This document shows, piece by piece, positions 1 through 5,460 of a DNA stretch of 5,932 bases; within the stretch, counting starts at the first letter, position 1; the number at the start of each line of letters is the position of its first letter. A program made the translations under genes and the position numbers. The notes under the pieces are model-generated. The model was not told where the DNA came from, did not search any database, and was given only the letters and a program-made list of their open reading frames with translations. This DNA is from Deltaproteobacteria bacterium. Lineage in GTDB: Bacteria > Desulfobacterota > DSM-4660 > Desulfatiglandales > B25-G16. The DNA is taken from NCBI GenBank assembly GCA_019308645.1, contig JAFDHR010000183.1:1-5932 (forward strand), in the 5' to 3' direction.

Positions 1-162
1 GGCAAGGTGCCTCCAGACTTGGCGGTTACCTGGCTGGTCGAAGCGCTCAAGGTCTTGAAGCAGAGAAAAACACACGACCAACCTACTACTGACGCGATAG
101 AGATAAACGCTGACTTAGCTAGTACCGTTTCTGAAGTGCTTGGCTGTCAGGTCACTCATTAA
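1..162 (+). CDS. C-terminal end of an unrecognised protein (5' truncated by window edge)
   Basis: Frame 1 is open from the first base to a TAA at 160-162, giving 53 residues. They begin GKVPPDLAVTWLVEALKVLK and end in CQVTH. The first half could form an amphipathic helix (WLVEALKVLKQRK). The second half is polar and then aliphatic. I do not recognise a family. The stretch is clearly more G+C-rich than the 200 bases after it, which supports coding. Caveat: one minus-strand frame over 1-114 is also open, and the 3' part overlaps the out-of-context tail of the Tat fragment on the other strand. The direction of coding is therefore only probable. No strong terminator follows. Confidence 0.45.
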   Translation, partial: GKVPPDLAVTWLVEALKVLKQRKTHDQPTTDAIEINADLASTVSEVLGCQVTH

Positions 163-249
163 CCTCGGACTAACTACCAAAGCAACTTTTCCACTTTGTT
201 TTAAGAAATCTCTTCTAGTAATTTTCTTAACAAATTTATCAATATACAT
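115..249 (-). pseudogene. N-terminal fragment of a Tat-exported protein (twin-arginine signal peptide remnant)
   Basis: The minus strand from ATG 247-249 reads MYIDKFVKKITRRDFLKQSG, then KVALVVSPRLM, and stops at 115-117 after 44 codons. TRRDFLK is a textbook twin-arginine motif (S/T-R-R-x-F-L-K), followed directly by a weakly hydrophobic stretch (GKVALVV), as in Tat signal peptides of periplasmic cofactor-containing oxidoreductases. Such proteins are normally hundreds of residues long. Here the frame ends shortly after the signal, in sequence (MSDLTAKHFRNGTS) that is antisense to the plus-strand CDS ending at 162. This suggests a rearrangement near 150-170 removed the mature protein. A weak GAG lies four bases before the ATG. 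What the lost protein did cannot be told. Confidence 0.6.
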
Positions 250-363
250 AATCTCATGTAAAGCTTTGTAAATCCTGTTTAAATCCTTGACTAAAAAATA
301 TTTTATGGTAAGTTGTTTTTGGGAATATTAATTCTCAAAAGAGGGTGCTATGAATGAAAAGTT

Positions 364-397
364 AAGACCCATTTCTTAAATAGAGAAGTGGGGTCTT
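364..397 (-). terminator. Hairpin, possible Rho-independent terminator for leftward transcription
   Basis: AAGACCC-ATTTCTT pairs with GAGAAGT-G-GGGTCTT: 14 pairs (two G-U), one bulged G and a five-base AAATA loop. On the minus strand the stem is followed by AACTTTTCATT, a short imperfect T-run. On the plus strand it is followed by CCGCTTCTCC, so termination would work only leftward. No firm leftward gene lies upstream of it, so it might end a small RNA or antisense transcript, or be a structured remnant. Confidence 0.35.
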
Positions 398-605
398 CCG
401 CTTCTCCATCCATATTTTTTCCGCATTAATCGAGTCTTGCTTTTTTTGAAAATAAGGTAAGTTACAATGGAGCAAATCTTTAATAGAGGGAGCTTGCAAC
501 AAGATATCTTATCATAATTATCACGGCAGGTTTTTGTTAGGTATTCTGGCCAATTCTTTAGCATCAGACCTTCATAGTGGCACTTAACAATAAAGCTATT
601 TAATC

Positions 606-611
606 GAGAAG
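606..611 (+). promoter_or_regulatory. Ribosome binding site deciding the ATPase start
   Basis: GAGAAG lies nine bases before ATG 621-623. This is good spacing, and it supports the first Met (MALFEKDN) as the start. Confidence 0.55.
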
Positions 612-620
612 TTAAACATC

Positions 621-2921
621 ATGGCACTTTTTGAAAAAGATAATACAGCAGAGACCCTACAGAAGGACCTTCAATTCAGCAACCGGCTTAACTTTATCAC
701 CAATAAGATACATTCTTCCAAAGACATTGACGACATATTGATCAATTTGATGAAAAGTGTTCTTAGCCTGTTTGATGCAGACCGCTTAACCATCTATGTA
801 GTGGATAAGGCGAGTAAAGAGATTGTTTCAAGATTTAAAACGGGTGACGAGATAAAGGAGATAAGGGTTCCTATTAGTGATTCAAGTATCGCAGGTTATA
901 GTGCTAAGTCGGGAAAAATAGTAAACATTGCAAATGCCTATGATAGTGATGAGTTGAAACGGATAAATCCTGAATTGACATTTGACAGGAGCTGGGATGA
1001 AAAAACAGGTTATACGACAATGCAGGTCATAGCTGCACCTATTACATTTGACAAATATCTATTGGGCGTGATTCAGGTTATCAACAAGGTCAGCGGCAAG
1101 CACTTCACCTTGGAAGACCAGCAGTCTGTTATCGCGATAGCCAAGGTCTTAGGAATTGCCTTCTATAACCACAAGAGGCTAGAACAACACATCAAACGGA
1201 CAAAATTCGATTATCTTATCAGTAATAATATTATTACCCGGAAAGATCTGGAACAGGCGATGCTTGTGGCGCGGAAGACAAGGGACAGTGTAGAGAGTGT
1301 TCTTATGAATGACCATCATGTGTCCAAAGAGGATATAGGAGAGTCTTTAAGTACATTTTATAATACACGATTCATACCCTACGATGAAAGTATGGCCATT
1401 TCGGGGCAGTTGCTCAAAGGGCTGAAGCCAACGTACTTGAGAAAAAACCTCTTTGTGCCTGTGACCCAATCTGGCTCAAAGACAGTGATAGCAATGGAAA
1501 ACCCATATTATTTACCCTTGCAAGACGCCATAAGAGGGCTTATCCCTGGCAAGGAATTTGAGTTTTGTGTTTCCTTAAAGGGAGATATTATCAGGATGAT
1601 TGACCATTTCTTTGATGTCCGGAGATCGAGTCTCATGGGTGATTCAGGTAGTATCGAAGACATCCTGGGACAGTTAGGGACCCAAGAGGAAGAAGGAGAT
1701 GAGTACCTTGAAGGGGTTACCGAGGAAGATGGGGCCATCGTTCAATTAGTAAATAAGATGATTGTTGATGCATACAATAGGGGGGCATCTGATATCCATA
1801 TAGAGCCCATGATGGGTAGGGAAAATGCCGTTATCAGGTTCAGGATTGATGGAACGTGCCAGGTATACCAGACGATACCTTACACATATAAGAGCGCAAT
1901 GTGTTCCCGAATAAAGATTATGAGCGATCTTGATATAGCGGAACGACGTCTTCCCCAGGACGGCAAGATAAAATTCAAAAAATATGCCCCCTTGGATATC
2001 GAATTGAGGGTAGCTACCATCCCGACTACAGGACGAAATGAGGATGTTGTCATGAGGCTGCTCGCTGCGGGTGAGCCTATAGCATTAGATAAGATGGGTA
2101 TGAATGAGAGAGATTATAAGGAATTTGTCGAGATGATACAGAAGCCTTACGGTATTGTGCTGGTGGTTGGTCCCACCGGGAGTGGTAAAACCACTACTCT
2201 CCATTCGGCCTTGCACCTTATCAATAAACCAGGGACAAAGATATGGACTGCAGAGGACCCGGTGGAGATTACCCAGAAAGGTCTTCGCCAGGTTCAGGTT
2301 CAACCAAAGATAGGATTTGATTTTGCATCGGCCATGAGAGCATTCTTACGGGCTGATCCGGATGTCATCATGGTTGGAGAGATGAGGGATGAAGAGACAG
2401 TGTCTACGGGAATTGAGGCATCTCTTACCGGTCACCTTGTTTTTTCAACCCTTCACACCAATAGTGCACCCGAGACAATCACACGATTGCTTGATATGGG
2501 AATGGATCCTTTCAATTTTGCAGATGCCCTTTTGGGTATCCTTGCCCAGAGACTGGGAAGAACCCTGTGCAAAGATTGCAAGGAGGCATACCATCCGGAA
2601 AGGGAGGAGTTTGACTCATTGGTCAGGGCCTATGATGGCAATTTTGATGCCCTGAAAATCTCCTACAACGACGATCTAAAACTTTATAAGCCCAAAGGCT
2701 GCCAGAAATGTCAGAATACCGGATATAAGGGAAGAACCGGATTGTTTGAAATCCTGGTTGCTACACGGGAAATGAAGTCCCTGATTCAAGGTAAGGCCAA
2801 GATGGAGGCGATTAGGGAGCAGGCCATAGCTGATGGAATGACAACCTTGATGCAAGACGGGATAAGAAAGGTATTTCTTGGTCAAACCGATGTGATACAG
2901 GTAAGGAAGGTCTGTATGTAA
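621..2921 (+). CDS. GAF domain-containing type IV pilus / type II secretion assembly ATPase (PilB/GspE family)
   Basis: A cytoplasmic hexameric ATPase that would power fibre assembly by type IV pilus or type II secretion machinery. It is 766 residues and apparently intact. Residues ~25-185 look like a GAF domain (DADRLTIYVVD, then AAPITFDKYLLGVIQVINK), a small-molecule or signal sensor. Residues ~193-330 resemble the MshEN/T2SSE N-terminal domain, and an acidic linker follows (~335-368). The motor occupies ~371-750: Walker A GPTGSGKT 517-524, Asp box TAEDPVE 543-549, Walker B DVIMVGE 581-587, His box TGHLVFSTLHTN 603-614. A zinc tetracysteine follows (C650, C653, C694, C697), typical of PilB/GspE rather than PilT. 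Ordinary PilB is ~560-580 residues, so the GAF domain accounts for the excess. No pilC, pilT or pilin gene is adjacent, so the system it serves is unknown. It is convergent with the next gene and overlaps its end by 110 bases. Confidence 0.93.
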   Translation: MALFEKDNTAETLQKDLQFSNRLNFITNKIHSSKDIDDILINLMKSVLSLFDADRLTIYVVDKASKEIVSRFKTGDEIKEIRVPISDSSIAGYSAKSGKIVNIANAYDSDELKRINPELTFDRSWDEKTGYTTMQVIAAPITFDKYLLGVIQVINKVSGKHFTLEDQQSVIAIAKVLGIAFYNHKRLEQHIKRTKFDYLISNNIITRKDLEQAMLVARKTRDSVESVLMNDHHVSKEDIGESLSTFYNTRFIPYDESMAISGQLLKGLKPTYLRKNLFVPVTQSGSKTVIAMENPYYLPLQDAIRGLIPGKEFEFCVSLKGDIIRMIDHFFDVRRSSLMGDSGSIEDILGQLGTQEEEGDEYLEGVTEEDGAIVQLVNKMIVDAYNRGASDIHIEPMMGRENAVIRFRIDGTCQVYQTIPYTYKSAMCSRIKIMSDLDIAERRLPQDGKIKFKKYAPLDIELRVATIPTTGRNEDVVMRLLAAGEPIALDKMGMNERDYKEFVEMIQKPYGIVLVVGPTGSGKTTTLHSALHLINKPGTKIWTAEDPVEITQKGLRQVQVQPKIGFDFASAMRAFLRADPDVIMVGEMRDEETVSTGIEASLTGHLVFSTLHTNSAPETITRLLDMGMDPFNFADALLGILAQRLGRTLCKDCKEAYHPEREEFDSLVRAYDGNFDALKISYNDDLKLYKPKGCQKCQNTGYKGRTGLFEILVATREMKSLIQGKAKMEAIREQAIADGMTTLMQDGIRKVFLGQTDVIQVRKVCM

Positions 2922-4629
2922 AACTATCGTTTAAGGGAGGTGAGGGGAGAGTCTGACGGAGGGCCTGGTATAAAAGCTCATCGCGGCCATAGATATCTTT
3001 GCGGAATTGTATTGATCCATCTTCTTTTACCCATGCTGTCCAGTAAAATAGATGTACTGGTATAGGCCACGGTATACTTATTGTTTGTTCAACATTTTCC
3101 TTGATTGCTGTAAGTATTTTTTCACGCGTCCATATAGGATCCTCCTGCAAGAGATATTCAGCCAATTCAATGGGCTTTTCGATACGTATGCAGCCTGAGC
3201 TAAAGATTCGGGGTTTTTTTTCAAATTGTTTTTGGGATGGCGTATCGTGAAGATACACACCAAACCTATTGGGAAACATGAACTTAATCCGGCCGAGCGG
3301 ATTCCATGGCCCAGGGTCCTGTCGCAGTCTATATCCGAAGTTATCAGCGTTCACTGAGAGCCACTCAATAGTATTAGGATCAATTTCCTTGGGCTCAACA
3401 TCCCAGCCTTGCAGGACTTTGATGTGAGCTTTTCTCACGTAATTCGTGTCCTTTCGGATCAGGGGTAATTTGTCTTCCATTACGATTTTTTTTGGAATAT
3501 TCCAATATGGACATAACACCATATAGGTCATTTGGTCGCTGAATACAGGGGTTTGTCTATAATCCTTCCCAACTACAACCTTCATCTGCATCACAGTTTG
3601 GCCCTTATCAACTACCTTTGCCTGAAAATCCGCAACATTCACAGCAATATAGCGTTTTTCGAGATCATAAGCGAGCCAGCGCATACGCTCCATGTTCAGT
3701 TCGATCTGACGCATCCTAATATATGCCGGGACGTTCAGCGCTTCAAGTGTATCTTGATCAACAATTCCATTGACAGTCAATCCATGCCTCTTCTGAAATT
3801 TTTGGAGAGCCCGCTCCAGAACATCATCAAAAAGATCTTCTCTGTTATGGAGATCTTGGTCAAGATCGCCCGAGACAATGAGGCGGTTGTGAAGTGCCGC
3901 AAACCGTTCACTACGTTCTCCTTTTTGCATTTGATCACCGTCTGGCACCATTGGCCAGCCACCTTTTGCAGTAATATCTCTGTAGCGGGCCAGGGCTTGG
4001 CGGAGTTCGATATAGCCCGGGTATAGTGGAGCAAGACCCCTTAAGGACTCCTCTATGGAGTCAAAATCCAGAGCGCTCTTCAAGACTAAAGCCAGATCCA
4101 TTTCCCAAGGGTTGGTTTGCAATTGGGCATCAAAGTTTTCCGGGTTAATACATCCTGCTGACAAATGGGAACCATAGGTAAGAAAAGCATCGGTAAGCAA
4201 TAAATCAAGATCAGCTACACTTTGGGTATTGATTGACCTTTTCCCTTTTTGATTGCGGATAACCTGAATAATGATTTCCTTAATTTTGTTTAAATGATAA
4301 TCATCCGGCCTCAATCCCTCTTGATCAGCCCTACTAATGGTTTTGATCAGAGGGTTCACTTGAGGGATAAGAGCAGAATCTTCAAACCAGGCGGGTCGAA
4401 AATTTCGATTTTTATAAAAACGGTGCAACAATACTGAAGAACGTATAAATACTTCCTTTTCGACGAATTTGGGTGATACACCTTGTATTTCAATCAGTTT
4501 ATATAGATTTTCACGGACATAATTGTATAAAGATTGGGCAGTAAGGGGGGGGGGGAGTAAAGCAATGTTAATGCATACCAATACTATAACGAATATTAAG
4601 GATTTCAGAAATTTATCCACATGAATCAT
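2812..4629 (-). CDS. Secreted L,D-transpeptidase, YcbB/LdtD-like (YkuD domain)
   Basis: A periplasmic enzyme expected to make 3-3 cross-links in peptidoglycan. It has 605 residues, close to E. coli LdtD (615). Order: signal peptide (K6, K9, hydrophobic 10-25, likely cleavage LTA31-QS); scaffold region ~40-240; peptidoglycan-binding helices ~255-300 (LQKFQKRHGLTVNGIVDQDT); YkuD catalytic domain ~325-500 with H461 (YLHDTP) and nucleophile C480 in FSSGCIRI, R482 following. The family-typical end (TAWVKEDGSIQFRKDIYGRDELLYQAL) is present. About 36 further residues are encoded antisense to the ATPase 3' end. AGGAAG (4630-4635) directly abuts ATG 4627-4629, which is too close. In-frame GTG 4618-4620 (residue 4) has nine-base spacing and may be the true start; the signal peptide is unaffected. 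An 11-C tract in codons 25-29 makes the gene a candidate for on/off switching. Confidence 0.93.
   Translation of the reverse strand: MIHVDKFLKSLIFVIVLVCINIALLPPPLTAQSLYNYVRENLYKLIEIQGVSPKFVEKEVFIRSSVLLHRFYKNRNFRPAWFEDSALIPQVNPLIKTISRADQEGLRPDDYHLNKIKEIIIQVIRNQKGKRSINTQSVADLDLLLTDAFLTYGSHLSAGCINPENFDAQLQTNPWEMDLALVLKSALDFDSIEESLRGLAPLYPGYIELRQALARYRDITAKGGWPMVPDGDQMQKGERSERFAALHNRLIVSGDLDQDLHNREDLFDDVLERALQKFQKRHGLTVNGIVDQDTLEALNVPAYIRMRQIELNMERMRWLAYDLEKRYIAVNVADFQAKVVDKGQTVMQMKVVVGKDYRQTPVFSDQMTYMVLCPYWNIPKKIVMEDKLPLIRKDTNYVRKAHIKVLQGWDVEPKEIDPNTIEWLSVNADNFGYRLRQDPGPWNPLGRIKFMFPNRFGVYLHDTPSQKQFEKKPRIFSSGCIRIEKPIELAEYLLQEDPIWTREKILTAIKENVEQTISIPWPIPVHLFYWTAWVKEDGSIQFRKDIYGRDELLYQALRQTLPSPPLNDSFTYRPSLPVSHRFDQEIPFLSRLASRLSFHQLWPAP
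4545..4555 (-). repeat. Homopolymer tract of 11 C (coding strand) inside the L,D-transpeptidase signal peptide
   Basis: The plus strand shows eleven consecutive G. Read as coding sequence this is ct(c ccc ccc ccc c)tt, giving L25-PPP-L29 just after the hydrophobic core. It is the longest G/C homopolymer in the window. Runs of this length are prone to slipped-strand mispairing, and a change of one base would shift the frame near residue 25 and abolish the enzyme. It could also be a sequencing length error; the present length keeps the frame open. Confidence 0.85.
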
Positions 4630-4672
4630 CTTCCTGTCTCAGGACTATAAAAATTACTTTTTTCTATAGAAA

Positions 4673-4681
4673 ATTATAACA
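4673..4681 (-). promoter_or_regulatory. Extended -10 promoter element (proximal) for the L,D-transpeptidase gene
   Basis: The minus strand reads TGTTATAAT, a perfect extended -10 (TGn-TATAAT), about 45 bases before the start codon. No good -35 lies 16-18 bases upstream (GTCCTT is the nearest), which extended -10 promoters tolerate. It is probably the native promoter, lying wholly outside the insertion sequence. Confidence 0.45.
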
Positions 4682-4718
4682 TATTATTGTTGATAAGGAC
4701 TTCCTTTTTCGAACCCTG

Positions 4719-4747
4719 ACTATATTGGATTAGGCCTTGTGTGTCAA
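4719..4747 (-). promoter_or_regulatory. Sigma-70 promoter (distal) for the L,D-transpeptidase gene, probably IS-hybrid
   Basis: The minus strand has TTGACA (4742-4747), a 17-base spacer and TATAGT (4719-4724): a consensus -35, optimal spacing and a five-of-six -10. It points at the L,D-transpeptidase gene about 90 bases downstream. The predicted boundary of the IS91 remnant (next to CAAG 4736-4739, minus strand) falls within the spacer. The -35 would then be IS sequence and the -10 flanking sequence. The boundary is inferred. Confidence 0.6.
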
Positions 4748-4755
4748 ACCAAAAT

Positions 4756-4771
4756 CAACCTCATGATGTTG
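4756..4771. repeat. 16-base palindrome near the presumed oriIS end
   Basis: CAACCTCATGATGTTG is self-complementary except for one central-flank C/T mismatch (CAAC-c-TCATGA-t-GTTG). A subterminal hairpin at the oriIS end is a known feature of IS91-type elements and helps transposase binding. Its position ~16 bases inside the inferred end supports that boundary. Confidence 0.4.
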
Positions 4772-4958
4772 TGGGAGGTAACTATGTGGCGGAAAAGGTG
4801 GGCTGAGGGCAGGAAGGGCGAGGATGGTATGACAGTGAATCAGGCGCTTGATTTTGCCGGGAGAGCGGAAAATAGGAAAAATCTGAGTAGGGCTATCCCA
4901 CAAACCCATCTCCTTTTCTCAAAAATCAGCGGGTGTAGGTCACTGGATACTTCGGGTC

Positions 4959-4982
4959 TATCCCGCTAAAGTCGGGACCTTC
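4959..4982. repeat. 24-base palindromic insert near the transposase 3' end
   Basis: TCCCG (4961-4965) pairs with CGGGA (4973-4977) around a CTAAAGT loop. Read in the transposase frame the segment adds EGPDFSGI between WLYA and DPKYPVTYTR, where family members read directly WLY(A/V)DP-YP. It is exactly eight codons, so it does not shift the frame. The family comparison is from memory; the length and palindrome are visible. Confidence 0.6.
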
Positions 4983-5004
4983 GGCATATAACCACTTATC
5001 GGAC

Positions 5005-5030
5005 TCGCCAGACAGATGGCAGGCAGGCAT
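5005..5030. repeat. Short GCC/GGC-rich insert (about 23-26 bases) in the transposase 3' end
   Basis: It lies between codons for DSQLP and SDKWLYA, which are adjacent or one residue apart in intact relatives. It contains GCCA-GACAGA-TGGC followed by a tandem AGGC-AGGC. Its length is not a multiple of three, and the two flanks are indeed in different frames. The exact edges are ambiguous by a few bases. Confidence 0.5.
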
Positions 5031-5044
5031 GGGAGCTGGGAGTC

Positions 5045-5078
5045 TGCCTCCGGCCCATAGCGGCCTACGCCCCGGAGG
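5045..5078. repeat. 33-base REP-like palindromic insert in the transposase 3' end
   Basis: Bases 5047-5078 form a near-perfect palindrome: CCTCCGG/CCGGAGG outer stem of seven pairs, two mismatches, then a five-pair inner stem (CATAG/CTACG with one G-U) and a four-base loop. In the transposase frame the insert adds LRGVGRYGPEA between NYS and DSQLP. Eleven codons are gained without a frame shift. Size and shape are those of REP/mini-palindrome elements. Confidence 0.6.
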
Positions 5079-5368
5079 GAATAATTTATATAGGGTTCGT
5101 GTTTTGGAGGTGCATTGGCCCTGGGTGGAGGTCTGGCCTTTACGTTCCACAACCCAAGGTGCTTGAGGATCTTTTTGATCACCTCTTCATTTTCTATGAA
5201 ACTGATAATTCGCATCCTCCCCTGGCACTTCGGGCAGGTGAGGGGATCAACCTTGAGTACTTCTTCACAGAGCCACTCACCGAATTCCACCACTCTCTTC
5301 TGGTGGCAGGATGGACAGAAATGGCGACGTTTACATGAGAAGGCTAAAAGATACTCGTGCCCGCATTC

Positions 5369-5460
5369 CTGTTGCGTAGGATACCACAGTCAAGCCTGCC
5401 CTGGTGCGACTAACCACACTTTTCACTCATCACTTGGGTTCATTGCTTAGGAAAAGGTAC
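5369..5460. other. Foreign ~92-base segment interrupting the transposase zinc-finger region
   Basis: In transposase orientation CVYCK (codons ending at 5461) should continue directly to ECGHEYLL (starting at 5368). Instead 92 bases intervene, carrying TAA and two TGA codons in the resumed frame. Removing 92 bases puts VYCK and ECGHEY in the same frame. I see no strong inverted repeats at its ends, only TGGT/ACCA inside. GCAA occurs at both edges (GCAAGG and GCAACAGG), which may or may not be a target duplication. Origin unknown. Confidence 0.5.

Larger units (their letters stand above)
250..620. other. AT-rich intergenic region without a convincing gene
   Basis: This is the 5' region of the ATPase gene on the right and of the Tat-fragment on the left, so it should hold divergent promoters. 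I found no sigma-70 pair with acceptable spacing on the plus strand. TTGCAA at 494-499 and CATAAT at 513-518 are only 13 bases apart, and TTGACT at 287-292 has no partner. No sigma-54 site with GG-N10-GC spacing is present. The region contains the hairpin at 364-397 and a dyad-rich AT stretch at 503-522. A 62-codon minus-strand frame (376-564) is open but shows no family features. Confidence 0.5.

Noticed and set aside
178..203. CAAAG/CTTTG hairpin followed by TTTT after the first CDS
   Set aside because: Only five mostly A-T pairs with a long loop, and the bases are explained as Tat signal-peptide codons on the other strand.
350..379. Nine-codon plus-strand ORF (MNEKLRPIS) after GAGGG, possible leader peptide
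   Set aside because: The ribosome site is plausible, but there are no regulatory codons or attenuator structure leading into the next gene, which starts 240 bases away.
494..518. TTGCAA and CATAAT as a promoter for the ATPase gene
   Set aside because: The spacing is 13 bases, too short for sigma-70; other spacings give no -10 match.
376..564. 62-codon minus-strand frame (MLKNWPEYLTKTC...) ending in the hairpin at 364-397
   Set aside because: It has an acceptable GAAGG before the ATG and a terminator-like stem at its end, but the composition is odd (Lys/Cys-rich, no recognisable fold or family) and it lies in AT-rich upstream DNA. Too weak to call a gene.
548..600. Sigma-54 promoter for the ATPase gene (TGGCAC at about 578, TGGCC at 548)
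   Set aside because: Neither has a GC element at the required ten-base distance from the GG.
3532..4026. 164-codon plus-strand frame opposite the L,D-transpeptidase gene
   Set aside because: It lies wholly antisense to a conserved, clearly coding gene; no family features.
4739..4969. 76-codon plus-strand frame starting GTG across the IS end
   Set aside because: It covers the IS non-coding end and runs antisense into the transposase 3' end; low-complexity composition and no ribosome site.
5099..5450. Two plus-strand frames (5099-5338 and 5115-5450)
   Set aside because: Antisense shadows of the transposase zinc-finger and C-terminal coding sequence.
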